A DNA stretch of 64,000 nt. Source: Cyathus striatus (taxonomy: Eukaryota; Basidiomycota; Agaricomycetes; Agaricales; Nidulariaceae). The notes beneath the pieces are model-generated. The model made no database searches and had not been told where the DNA came from. It was given only the letters and a program-made list of their open reading frames with translations. Location: the NCBI GenBank assembly GCA_025738555.1, contig JAOVFP010000013.1, forward strand, positions 1,240,001-1,304,000, read 5' to 3'. The position numbers and the translations under genes are program-made. Shown piece by piece: positions 34,080 to 46,345 of the stretch; positions within the stretch are counted from its first letter, which is position 1; each line of letters begins with the position of its first letter.

Positions 34080-35757
34080 TCTCGGAATGGTGTGTAAAGA
34101 TAGTGAGAGATGGGATGGATGCAAAAAACGCCCAGGCATGCCTCTAGGGCTATGAACGGCGGACAAAGGACCGAAGAGAGAGGAAAGGAAACGAGGACGG
34201 GAAGAGAGAGAGGAGAAAAGGAAACAAAGGAAAGGAAAGGTATAAAGAGTCTACCTCTCCCCTCAACGAGAGCTCCTTATAACACCCCCAAATCGCAACG
34301 ATAGTCTGGGCATCAAATGAACCCGCACCGATCTCTCGCTCTCATTCCTTCCTCGCCAAAAGTTTTCTTCGGCCTTGCGACGTCGAATAAGGCACTTTTG
34401 TGATTTTGTGCTGGGCCATGAGGAGGTTAGGTATCCTCTCGGAGAAATGGACCTTGCCAGATGACGGTTGTCACGGTTTCCTTTCTCTCGCCGAGCCAAA
34501 TTCGCTCCAGCAGTGAAGATATCATTCTACCACTGGAATGATAACTTCGATAGGCAGAGAGCATGTGTGTTTAGCCTCTTGTGTGGATACGGATCTCCGG
34601 GTTTACCTGGTGACGAGACAATTAGTATAATGAAATGCATTGGATTTGACAAGACGTACAATAACCCCCTGTGCATTAGCCAGCTTTTGGGGGAAAAGAA
34701 AAAGGATGCTGCGGTTGGCCATTGTGCTTTGCTGAATGGAGTTGAGCTCGATGTGTGGTTGGTACAGGAACTCTTGGCGTTGATTCTGGTTGACCGCGTT
34801 TCTATTTGCGTGTGTTGAATTTTAACGCCTATGGCTTTTCGATGTCGAAGCCTGCTAATCGACGCTTGCCACTTTCACCTTTGACAGTCGAACCTTGAGA
34901 GTCGAGACCACGATAAACTTGCGAAAAGCAAAAAAAAAAAAACCTCAAGTTTCTAAAATCGTGAGTCACTTTATAGAATGTTTTAAATAGCAGTGGAGAT
35001 GTTATTCGCCCCGAGTATTTGTTATGGTAATCATACATCTATTTTTTTCACCATCGCTCATACTTACTCGTACGACGACGAGCGTTACCACTGGCCCAAC
35101 ACTGGCCAGTAATCGCCGTCGAAAATTATGCCTGATAACTCACCGAATTCGAGGAGGCATTACCAGTCCGGATACAATAATTAATAATACCTAGAGCCCA
35201 CTAACTACTGGACGAACTCACTCTAATATAAAACACCTAAACCAATTGAAATTAAACGTAGAAATGTGATGGTAGAATAAGGAGAAGTTCGACATACTTA
35301 ATAACTACAGCGCCATTCCACCATTAGCTGAAATGAATTCAGAATAACTACAAATATTGCATTGAAGTTCGAAGATAAGTAGCAGAAGTCACCTGAATTG
35401 GACGAACAAAGCAGCAAGGAAAATGCCGAGGAAACGTGGTCGACCCTTCGGAGCATCGGCATCGAATATTACTGCCAAAAGGTTTTCGAACTCGACCCTA
35501 TAACCCTACTAACTAAAGTTAGTGGGAATCATTCCTCATAAAGTTTTCTTATGCCTAGCATCTCGTCGAATTTGAGCCTTCGCAGATGGAAAAAGTCGAA
35601 CACATAATTTACTCCTTAACCAAAATTCCCATTCTTTCATTCTATCTAATTAGTTTTACAATGCACCAAAGTCGAAAATTGATGACTATTAAATAATAAA
35701 TCAGAGAGTCAATAGTGTACAAAAAGCGTTATAATCCCCATCACTGAGACTGTATGC
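34080..35757. other. Fungalysin promoter and AT-rich spacer
   Basis: The part next to 34080 is the fungalysin upstream region, with a purine-rich tract at 34160-34250. Beyond 34850 the DNA is AT-rich with an A-run at 34929-34942 and no gene. The plus-strand ORF 34468-34818 has no recognised domain. Confidence 0.4.
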
Positions 35758-36760
35758 GCAGTTTGAAGCGGGCACATACCCGTACACAATTTTGCTTCTC
35801 CAGTCTTTGAATAAGCCATCAATTATATGTTGTTTATAACTTTAAACCAAGCCGGACCATATTACATTCAACACTTTAAGGCCGCCTTAAAGTCAAAATT
35901 GAAATTTTACCAAAAATGGACTACACGGACAAGAGCATAGTGAATATCTATGTGCCATACGGTGTATCACTGGCATATCCTGTACACCACTATACCCTTT
36001 CAAATTTTCAATCACACTTCCAATCTGCTATGCAATGTGTGAATTTAGTCCCAGTCACGACTAACCAGTACTAGCGATTCAACTACAACTTTATCCCCTT
36101 CTCACCGTGTTTGACTTACCTTAACCTAATAGTCGATATACAAAAATAGTTATCTGGTACCACACCCATACAAGCAGTTTGAAGTGGGTATCATACCCAT
36201 CCACAATCCTGCCTCTCCAGTCTTTCAATAAACAGTCAATTATGCCTTGTTTTGTAACTTAAAACCTATAATTATATATGAAAGGACCGTGAAATCGAAA
36301 TTTTATAAAAAGATATCAATACTATGATAAATCCAAACTCATGAACATGATTTTATATGTACCATATGGTGTACCATCCATATCCTGTACACCACCATGC
36401 CCTTTTAATTCTTCAATAACACTTCCAATGAGTTATGCAGTGAGTGAACTTAGTCCCAGGTCGCAGGTAACTAGTACCTATATCAATTACAACTTTCCCT
36501 GCTTATCACCGGCATGCTCATGACTTACCTTAACTTACTAGTAGAGTAGATATAAAAAAATAGTTACATGATATGAGTAAAGAGCTATGAGCTGTTTGAA
36601 GTGGGCACATGCCCATACACAATCCTGCCCTGCAGTCCTTCAATAAACCATCAATTATAGCTTGTTTCATAACTTTAAATTAAGGCATCAGACAAATAAA
36701 AACACTTTGTATAGCAGTAAAAAGCACAATATGCACCATAAGGTGTGTGCACCACTGTAC
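35758..36760 (+). repeat. Tandem repeat, unit about 417 bp, 2.4 copies
   Basis: The sequence GCAGTTTGAAGCGGGCACAT and following bases recurs at about 35758, 36176 and 36593. Each is followed after about 180 bp by a block with CCATATGGTGTA, CTGTACACCAC and TTTAGTCCC. Copies are diverged. The array is interrupted by dispersed repeat B. Confidence 0.75.
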
Positions 36761-36781
36761 CCTTTTAAATCATCAATCAAA

Positions 36782-36890
36782 ATTATTCCCACTACCTTTT
36801 AAGGTAGTTGGGTATTAGGGACCTTTGGGCCACTGGATATGGTAATTTGAGGATCTTGGATAAGATCTCAATCTGATTGGCTGAAGCGAA
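36782..36890 (+). repeat. Dispersed repeat, copy B
   Basis: Near-identical to 9609-9716. Its position inside the satellite-like array suggests it marks the left edge of an insertion. Confidence 0.7.
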
Positions 36891-39580
36891 TTCTGAACTC
36901 TTGTTGCATGTATATGATCGTTTTCTCCTCAGCGAGCAGACTTGGTATTACTACCATCTACCATCATCCACACTCTTTGTTACTCTAGTTCTGATACTTT
37001 GCATGTGCCTCACACAAAGTAAATTCAAGCTAATCATTCAAATAACCCAGGAATATTGAATGGATTGTACTACTAGCCCATTACTATGTTCTCTCCAGGT
37101 TCAAACATTCAAGCTCAAGCTCAAGATTCAGGCCAACAATTGCCACCAGCATCTTGTTGTCCATTTCATTCATTATTCCCAGTGACTAATGATGAACATT
37201 ATTAAAGTCTTACTACCCTTTCCTCTCTCCCTCTGAGTTCTGCTTGACTCCCCACCTTTTATTTCCTTACCTCTATTACCCACCTTCTATTCTCAGTTCT
37301 CATCATTCTCTGCTTCTTTTTGTATTCATATTCTCTTTCTCTATTTTTTGTACTTTGTGAGTGGCTAATGCAATACAGTAACTATTCAACTTCTACACCT
37401 GAAACACAGGGTGCATGCTAGGGCTCCTTCAGATTGACATGGCTAAGAAACCATCTGGCACCCAGGACTAAGACAGTTGGAGGAAAGAATGAGCAGGGTA
37501 GGAGAGTGCATAGGGATGTGAGGATGTTACATTCATATGCATTGAAAAGCTAGCCTTGTTCCTATTTGATGATATAAAGGGGGAGTTGAAGAGTATAGAT
37601 GCTCAAAGGAATGTTTCTGATTACATGAGAAACCACAGAACCAAGGCATGTATATGTGCATGTTGGATCAAGTTAGTGTTGAATTCTCTGACATTGAACA
37701 AACTCATATGATATGTTAGATACAAGACGGTGCAGCATCAGTTAGTAATGCTGGAGCCACTATGATCATTTCACTGAAGGGCAGCTTTGTCAGGTGTTTA
37801 ATGAGTTTATGGATTGCTTTTTAACTGGGCTCCAGTTAGTTTTCTTGTCTAGAGATTTTATTTATTCATTTCACTAATTCAGTTGGATGCATCACCCCTG
37901 CCATCCTCTGTATCCACCCCACCATTCTCATTTTGCAGTCTCACTGATATCAAACAATGATATAACTCCAACTGTAATCTGATTCCTGCCCTCACTGTTT
38001 CAAGATATCAGGTACTAGTCGTCTTTATCCTGACTCCTGTGTGATTTGTTATTTTATGATGGATTGGTTACAGGTACTCACACGCAACCCACACAGGATG
38101 GATACATTGTTGCTGCACACATTAAGTTCCTGGATTATAGATCTAATCCACAAAGGGGAAACATGGTCAGTATTCCTCATGTTGCTATCACACATGCAAC
38201 ATGGATGCAACCAGTACACCATTCTCACAGCCACACAGCTGTGGAGGGGAGGGGTGCATGATTGAGAGAGAGAGAGGTGGTGAAGAATACTTTGCCTGGG
38301 GGTTCCTAGCTATGGATATGTGTAGGGAAAGCTGAGACTAAGGGAGGAAATTTTATTCAAAGTATGTATTTCCCTGTTTTCTGATTGTTCCCTATTCCAC
38401 TACTCATTCACATCTCATAATCTCCATGTTCCTCTGAGGCCTCTCATGTACATCATTCAATTCATCATCTCTAGTACTTTTATTTGTCTTCTTACATCCC
38501 AGCCACCTGATCACTGATACCATCCACTATGTACAGAAAATACTCCTCAGAAAGTATTCCATAAAGTAGTATCTCTTGTGGAGGAGAAACATTCAGGACA
38601 CATGCCAAATGTCCTGCTCATCATGGTGAAGGGACCATCAGTCCACTTTCTGTGAGTGACTGATGACTGTACAATTGTAATATTAATTTAGATGTTCTGA
38701 GGATGCTACAAGATGAAAAAATATACACCAAACCAGATACTTTCAACCCAACTTGATACCTCCTCAAGCCAGAAGGAAATACAGAGTTGCATCCTGCAAG
38801 AGAGTTCAGGTTTGGGTGTAGGTAAGTGATATATTTAACAATAGACTGTAAACACTTACTGATACATACACACAGCATGTTGCCGACAACACTCAGCAGA
38901 TACATCTTTATTCATCATAGTAATGGCCTTAATTTTTGCCATGCTGGATCTTGTTCAAGTTACAATAGTTTCCCTAGCACTCAATACTGCAGTTCCCAGA
39001 CTAACAATGTCCTTCATCAAGCATCTGTTCTTCTTTCGTTTGTTCTCCTGAACAGGTGTGCTTGTTGATTTGGCTATTCTCTTTGTTCTTGCACTCAACC
39101 CTTTGCTTGCCTTGAAAGGATCAATCTTTGTCAATGGAGAAGATTCAGGAACACATGATGTTTACTTGGACTCTATGAATTGGTGTTGCTTGACAAAGGA
39201 CTTGCAAGGAGAGCAGAGGTGTGGACATGAATAGCACAAGACATTGATGGAGTCATTTGGTATAGCAGAAACTAATCGCTATTGAGTCTGCTCACTGTTT
39301 GTAGTCTACTAGTTATGAAATAGTCCATTTGTGCAGTTGTCTATTGTAATTTGTATCATTGATTTCTAGTATACCGTCTGTTCTATCTCTTGCAAAAGTC
39401 AAACAACAGGAGCGAACAAGTACATGCACTGTAGTGTACAGTAGTGGGCTGTGCTGCTTGCCAGCCCTATTTTTTTTAATACTAATACTGACATCATTAC
39501 GATTTAAACATTGTAAGCAGAGAGGGGTCTACTTGAGGGATACTCTGAGCCATAGTGTATGCACAGTGTGGGTAAAGGTA
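36891..39580 (+). other. Degenerate insertion inside the repeat domain
   Basis: This interval lacks the satellite motif seen on both sides. It has short coding-like stretches, such as FDDIKGELKSIDAQRNVSDY near 37570 and DGYIVAAHIKFLDYRSNPQR near 38097, with many stops. It ends near the 41-bp repeat 39440-39480. I read it as an old retroelement or other transposon, too decayed to classify. Confidence 0.4.
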
Positions 39581-41650
39581 TATACATTATGTACCTCTAC
39601 ACCACCATGCCCTTCCAAATATTTGAGCATACCTTCTATTTATGCAGTGTATAAACTTAGTCCCAGCTATAATGTAGTACATATATACAAGTCATTAATA
39701 CTTCAACATTGTAATAAATAAGAACAAAAAGGTATATAAAACTCCAATATATGGTGTGAAGTGTATATACATTATGTACCTCTACACCACACCTTCAATT
39801 TATGCAGTGTATAAAATCAAATCTAATCACAAATTAGTACAGATATCCAAGTTATTAATACTTCGACATTGTAATAAAAACTATAAATTGTACCATATCT
39901 ATTATGGCATACCACAGATGCAGAGTGCATGGAGTGTATATACATTATGTACCTGCACACCACCACACCCTTCCAAACCTTTCAGCACACCTTCGATTTA
40001 TGCAGTGTGACATAAAAAAAGTCACCATTTTCCGAACTATGCACGGTGTGTGTGAAGTGTATATGCATTATGTACCTCTACACCATGCCCTTCTTACCTT
40101 TCAAACAACCTTCAATTTATGTAGTATGTAAACTTACAAGTTCTAGCTAGTCATAACATAATACATATACCAATATTATTAATAATCCAATGCTGTAAAT
40201 ATGAAGAAGATAAAATAAAAACATACAATTTTCACCTCTATACTATTGAGGGTATGCGTGAAGTTCACACATAATGTCACTACACCACCACGCCTTTCCA
40301 TACTGTTGGGCACACCTTCTATTTCAAGCATGGCAACTTAGCTCCAGCTATCAAACAAAAATGTGTAAGTACTAAAAACAAAATAACCTACAACTATATG
40401 ATTATTACTATCACTGTAAAGAGAATATTATGTATATTATGTACCTCTACACTGCCATGCCCTTCCAGACCTTTGAAACACACTATCAATGTATGCTCAG
40501 TAAAATTAATGCATGAGTTCTACAAAGTATATTCAGGGTATTGTGGATGCTTATCATCTGATGATATACTTTTTGAACTAAAATAATTCATAACAGCCAT
40601 GGCACTTAATCACAATAGTGCAAAGAACGTAACTTACACCAGAGGCATCATATATACGTACCTCTACACCACTGTATCCTTCTTAGCCCGCAACTTACAT
40701 ACCTTCAATTTATGCAGGTTATAATTATACTTCAGCATTGTAAATAATATGAAGATAAAAATTAAACATATACCATTACAGTGTGCATGAAGTGTACATA
40801 CATTAAGTATACCACTGATACACCTGGGCCGGCCACCATGTCATGTGAACTTGGCTTCTATGGAACAACAAATGTGTAGTTAATAGGTAAGAAAAAAGCA
40901 TACAGATACTTATGTGATGTAGAGTACTTCCATATATATATACATTATGAACTTACATGTTACCCCTACACCACCATGCTTTGAAGGGTCAATACTACAC
41001 ACATGGTATGGTAATGGCATCATATAGAAACAAAATGAATATCAAAGTAACCTGTCCAGAATTGTGCCTTGTTTGGCTTTTTATTTATGTAGTGAGATAT
41101 TGACTTAGAGTCTTCGTCCAAGCAACACTGCCGTATTTTAAAAATAACGAGTCATGTATATGCATGAAATACTTCTATACCACCATGTCGTTTCCAATGT
41201 AGTAACTTATCATACAAAGAGCCAGTTGAAGCGATTAGGACTAAGGAGATATGGTAAGTAGTGTTCAAGCCGGATTTACCGGTACCCTTTAAAAAAATAC
41301 TTTCCGGCAACGCTAGATTGCACTTTGTACAAGGTATATAGCCATACCCCTACACTACTATACCCTACTTATTTGTGAATCCAAAGAAATCAGAACAAGT
41401 GCCGAATTCAGCGATCATACATCGTGCACATGGTTTAGGGCATGATATGCGATGTAATGAATATCAAAGCAGTCTGTCCACAATCGCGCCTGTCCTCGAC
41501 CAAGATATTAGGACTAAATGATAAGTAAGTCAACAATGAGAGAACAATACTAAGCTTTGAAATCAAGCCAACACAGCGTGCGCAATGTGAATAACTATAC
41601 CTCAACACCACTATACCTTACTTATTTTTGAATATACTTTCTACTTGAGT
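39581..41650 (+). repeat. Diverged satellite-like repeats, units about 120-220 bp
   Basis: The phrase TACATTATGTACCTCTACAC, usually followed by CACCATGCCCTTCC and TTTATGCAGT, recurs near 39585, 39767, 39940, 40068, 40255, 40435, 40660, 40945, 41160, 41340 and 41600 with increasing divergence. The same motif is the core of the 417-bp repeat at 35758. AT-rich, no genes. Confidence 0.7.
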
Positions 41651-42016
41651 TGTAAATTTTTATATAGTACAAATAGTCCATAGTAGTTTAATAACCCTTG
41701 GCTTTTGAACTTGCTTTGAAGAATGAACATGTACTCAACATGTACTTGGCGACGACAAATGAGAAGCGGTGCCGAATACGCCGATCATCCAAGTCACAAA
41801 ATACTCAAATACTCACGTGACATCAAATGGACGCGACGCGAGCCCAACAACGTTGAACGTTAAACATCACCTCCACGTTCAACCAACACTCTCACCATTT
41901 ACCTACTATTTATTACACGAACTTTAATAATCTATCTATTTCTTTTGAATAAGGTACTTTTATGATCATGAACAAGCTTAAACCTTGCTGAATCTAAAAT
42001 AGCCTATATATTACAA

Positions 42017-44924
42017 ATGTCAAATCATCCGATGGACACTTCCGACACTGACGTGGATGCCCGTTCGCGGCCGCAAATACAAGGGGGTATTGACGTCGAC
42101 GCACTAGTTGCTCTTATTTCCAAAACTTTTGACACTGTGTGTGAAGAGTTCGACGACTGGAATGAAGATTATTGTCGACAAACGCTGGAATCGTTACATC
42201 AACCTTTCGGCGTGACACCTTCCCAAGTGGAATTACAACAAGCGCTTATGGATTCACCGTCAATTGCTTCATCTAGTACATCCCAATCCTCTAGTAACGA
42301 GAACACTTCCTTTCCAATGCGCTACTCCATGCGAGCACGAAAGACAACCAACACATCCACGGCCAATCCAACACCCCTCCAAACCGCAGACGACTATGAC
42401 TCAGGCGACGACTTCCTCATAGAAGAATACGATCCTGACAGACCAGGCGAACTGCCTATATCTACAACAACCGTCCGTGCGATCACGGTCGAAGTACCCC
42501 AAGTCGCTCCACACCCCTACTATGAAACCACTACACCTTTAATGAGTAACATCATGGTCGGAGACGACTCGCACTACATGCCTTTTATACCTTACGCGGA
42601 CGACGAAGAATTTATGAAAAATCATTTCGATCAGTACCAGAGCCGATTTAAGTATTTCGAGTGGATGGATATTCGAGAACGTGATCCTGACAGTTCGTTA
42701 CTTCAGTTCGGTTTGTGATTGCCAGGCTAACGTTTAAATAGTGGAACTTATCGTACTAGAAACGGCCGGACGACTCCTCTCTGCTGACCTTGAACTTCCT
42801 CCATCTATCCGTCGACCGATAATGTTGGAAGATATCGATGCCGCAAACGTTCTTCCCCTGAAACTTCTTCCTGTGGAGGATAAATACCTCGCACCTGGTC
42901 GCGAGGGCGTACTGAAAGCCTGTCAGCGACGGTAGTATAATTGTTCTCTTAATTTCAGCTATGAAACTAACTGTAATCTCAGAGACTTCCCGCCCTGGCC
43001 ACCGAACCCATCGCCTGTACCGTCCATCTCCAAAATTCCGACGAGGCCAAAAGAGATCCTTGAGGGTCTCAGTAAATGTTTCTGCAATAATCTGAATTGC
43101 ATTGTGGGGTTCTGCCAGCTACACGGTACTTTTATTTCATCCCTCATCGAATGTTTAGTCTTTGTTGATACATTGACTCGACAGTTAACGAAATGCCGAT
43201 CCCCAACGCCGTCGCTCCAACGTTGAGCATGGAATCGATCCTTCGCTCAATAGAAAAGGAATGCGGCTCGGAATGTTGTTTACGTGGGCCTGCGGCCGCT
43301 CGCAGCATTGTAAGTCGCCTCCACCAGCACACCCCAACCTTATGTGAATGTGACACAGCCAACGGATTGGTCGGAAAACGACCACGAACTGCTCGAAATG
43401 GTGCTAAAATGCGATCCAGATGCGGTGCCTTGCGATCTGGCTGTCATATGCCGCAAACCATGTTACGAGGCACGCGTAGTTCTATCACCCAACCTTCACG
43501 ATGTTGACTTTGAGTTAGATACAAAAATATCGAGAACAAAATCTCACTCCTTCCGCTCCGCTCGGAAGGGGAACAAAGCGAAACGCTTCTGCCAGGAGTG
43601 GAAACTACCACGGTATACATCATACTCTCTCTATCTCAGTTAATCTAATGGCATGTTTTAGACTACGATTCAAGAGAATTCGTACCGTACGTATTCTATC
43701 CATTTCTCTCATATCTTACTCGCAAACTCGTAAATCAGAAACGATCCGTGCACCCACACTGGACCATGCGGTCCAGCAGTTAACTGCCAATGTTATCAAA
43801 ACGCCGCACACTGTTCCAGTGCGTGTCGATGTTCCAAAACATGTACGTTTAATCTTCCCCTCTTTCTCATGTTATTTTTTACACCGTAAAAATAGGCCCT
43901 AGGAGATTATTCTGCTCATGCACGAAAACCAAGAAGGGCAATGCATGCACATCGGACAAATGTCCGTGTATGAGGGCAAAACGTGAATGCGATCCTGAGC
44001 TTTGTGTTCGTTGTTCGTGTCGGTATGTAGTTCATTCTATCCTTCCGCGTTTGGGATACTGAGACCTCAAAGGGATGCGGAGGCTAACATTTGTCAGAAT
44101 ACGCAACTCCAACAAGGAGTGAAGAAGGTGACTTCAATCAAGTGTGTTCAAGTGGATTGTACTCAAGTGCCTTGGTGTTAGCACACGGAAGTCCGGCCAA
44201 GCGACTGGGGATTAGGACTGTTTATACAAGAACCCGCAAAGACGGGCGATTTGATATCTGGTTCGTCATCCCGGTCAATCATTCCTGTCTCTACTCTAAA
44301 CCAATTATCATTTAGAATACATTGGCGAGCTCATTTGTGACTCGACGATGATATCTCGCAAGTGCGTCTATTTTCTGCCCGTTTCGTGTAAAGAAATTAA
44401 TGATTACACCTGACAGTGATATATACCGCTACACGGGACGGTGCTATTTGTTCGAACTTAACAAGACGTATACGATAGATAGTGCTGTGGCTGGGAACGA
44501 AACAAGGTACATAAATCATAGCAAGGATCCGAATTGCGAGGCCAGAGGTACGTCTTTTCCCCCTGTGTAAGTCGATGTAATATTAATGACTAAGTAGTAA
44601 TGATGGTAAACGGCGAACATCGAATTGGCATGTATGCTTGTGAGTATATCAGTTACATCCCCTCATGCACTTTTGAGATAAATATGAACAGTAAAATCAA
44701 TCGAACCAGGAGCCGAGCTTCTATTCGATTACGGCGGCGTCTTCTTCATCTCTGAACAAGATCCCTCTCAATCTCAAGAAGAGGAGATTACTCGCAAGGG
44801 GAGGAAGAGACGTACGAAGGCTTACCGTGAAGAGCCGACGACTGACTCTGGCTTGAAATATCAAGACCGCACTTCTGATGAAGATTACGCGACTGAAAAT
44901 AAAATGGATTCGGTTTCGGATTAA
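42017..44924 (+). CDS. KMT6: E(z)/EZH2-type histone H3K27 methyltransferase (KMT6), 748 aa
   Basis: Fourteen exons: 42017-42692, 42742-42931, 42983-43125, 43185-43309, 43359-43612, 43662-43690, 43739-43846, 43896-44022, 44064-44127, 44182-44260, 44316-44361, 44417-44547, 44598-44639 and 44692-44924. The sum is 2247 nt with consistent phases. A cysteine-rich pre-SET/CXC domain (FCSCTKTKKGNACTSDKCPC, then CVRCSC and CQNTQLQQGVKK) precedes a SET domain with SDWGLGLFIQEP, ISEYIGELI, RYINHSKDPNCEAR (NHS at about 647-649), MMVNGEHRIGMYA and AELLFDYGG (Tyr about 685). Length matches EZH2 proteins. It is the catalytic subunit of PRC2, depositing H3K27 methylation in facultative heterochromatin. The boundaries of exons 1, 6 and 7 are less certain than the rest. 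The C-terminal extension (RKGRKRR) looks like a nuclear localisation signal. It is flanked by a repeat domain on the left and cassette copy 2 starting 90 bp after its stop. Confidence 0.93.
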
Positions 44925-45129
44925 CCTTCTATCTACTTTTGTTTATTCATATTCTTTCGGTAGTAGGTAGATATTCTGAATAGTACTTCAGTGGTCGCTA
45001 CACATCACAGAGTCGTCTTAGAAATATTCCAAGCCGCTCAACCCTCAAAGTCACTGTGACTGTCACCATCAAAAACGAAGAAAAAACGATCGAACACTGC
45101 AAAAAACAAACAGTCACTTACTCGAAAAA

Positions 45130-45372
45130 GATGGTCCGTGCGCATTATCTGTTCGGTATAAAAGGACCACCCCCATCACTTATACACTTCATACTTACCT
45201 TGATGGCGCAAGCTCCTTCAAGTAACTGAGTTTGTGGGCCGTGAAAGTTCCCCATAGCACGGCGACCCTGTCCGCAGGGAATTTCTACGGCTTGCATAGG
45301 CTTAGGCCTATGCATCGTCTCAATATTTTCCTGTCCCGCTTCGGCCACTCTGGCTGAACGGGCTCTCTTTTT
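45130..45372 (-). ncRNA. Candidate structured, spliced RNA (copy 2)
   Basis: On the minus strand this matches 2885-3136. The 9-bp stem is at 45314-45306/45301-45293 with loop CTAA and carries A-T where copy 1 has G-C. The CCCTG/CAGGG hairpin is identical, and the CCGTG/CACGG stem keeps 5 of 6 pairs. The 50-nt intron maps to 45149-45198 (GTAAGTAT donor, GAACAG acceptor). There is no ATG at the copy 1 position. Confidence 0.35.
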
Positions 45373-45387
45373 TGACTCTCAATTCCT

Positions 45388-45399
45388 CTAACCCTAACC
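45388..45399 (-). promoter_or_regulatory. TTAGGG-type motif of copy 2
   Basis: CTAACCCTAACC on the plus strand, that is GGTTAGGGTTAG on the cassette strand, just upstream of the structured block as in copy 1. Confidence 0.4.
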
Positions 45400-45607
45400 T
45401 TAGTTACTTACTATTGTTGGTAATGTATTGCCTGTATCATTATGTCATCTAATAAATAATAGTATCTAACTTATTACTTACTGTCAAACTTGCAATAATC
45501 CATAGAGGCCCTGTGGACATTAAACCCTATGAGGATTCGGCGGACCAGAAATGCACGAGCTGTTTCTAATTTCCAATTAAGTAGGTGCATACAAATATGT
45601 GCTAAAT

Positions 45608-46255
45608 TTAATCCACGTTTGACTGTATACACGACTGTATCAGATCGTCGATAGTATCTTTGATCTCCTGCGCAATATCACTAATTCTTTTCCGCCCTTC
45701 TTTTAAAGTTTTTAAACCAGTGAAAGTTTTCGTGGAGTGATAATTTTCTTTCTCAATGTTTATTGTGTAAGTGTGTGATTCGATGCTGCTAATATGATTG
45801 GTTGCTGTGTCAGATTTAATAACAACACAATACAGCTTCGGCATAGTACGTGTCGAACTCAACAGCTCATGGAGGCGGTGTTTCATGTATTCATCGCACA
45901 ATACTTCGTCAATAGTTGGTTCGACCATGACAAGCAACACCACTCCGCAATTTTTCGATTTGACAACGAGTGCCATGTTAGGCCCACCAAAACCCCGCCG
46001 ACGTGTTATAAAAATTTCTGGCTGAACTTCGAAGTCTTCCGCTGGGAAATATTTATAGAGGGTTTGAGACCAGAATATGTAACGTGGGATGAGAGTTGTG
46101 TTAATTTTATCTACGTCGAATGGATAAGTTATGAAATTTGTGCGAGGCATAATAGGATTGGCGAGAATGAAAAGAGAAGAAATTGATGGGGGTGAGAACT
46201 TGATTATTATTGGTGGGAAACAATTCAGTCCTTTTAAGCAATTCAATGCTTTCAT
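45608..46255 (-). CDS. Conserved hypothetical protein, 215 aa, paralogue of the 2107-2781 ORF
   Basis: Uninterrupted ORF starting MKALNCLKGLNCF, aligned with the copy 1 protein through YIFWSQTLYKYFPAEDFE, GGPNMALVVKS, LLVMVEPTIDE, MKHRLHEL and PKLYCVV to QEIKDTI. It is about nine residues shorter in a variable loop after PKLYCVV. Two intact, strongly diverged copies imply past selection. Function unknown; a degenerate PD-(D/E)XK-like fold is only a guess. Confidence 0.6.
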   Translation of the reverse strand: MKALNCLKGLNCFPPIIIKFSPPSISSLFILANPIMPRTNFITYPFDVDKINTTLIPRYIFWSQTLYKYFPAEDFEVQPEIFITRRRGFGGPNMALVVKSKNCGVVLLVMVEPTIDEVLCDEYMKHRLHELLSSTRTMPKLYCVVIKSDTATNHISSIESHTYTINIEKENYHSTKTFTGLKTLKEGRKRISDIAQEIKDTIDDLIQSCIQSNVD

Positions 46256-46345
46256 AAGTTTATTGTACGAAAATAATAATCACATTGTGCTATATAGAGC
46301 AGTAATCCAAATTTATCCTCACTGCGGCGCACTGTGGCGCAGTGC

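Larger units (their letters stand above)
45015..46345 (-). repeat. Duplicated cassette, copy 2 (inverted relative to 2020-3230)
   Basis: Same order as copy 1 when read on the minus strand: ORF 46255-45608, TTAGGG box, structured block, then a shared tail containing TTGAGCGGCTTGGAAT. The tail lies only about 90 bp from the KMT6 stop codon, so the two convergent transcripts may overlap. Confidence 0.75.
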
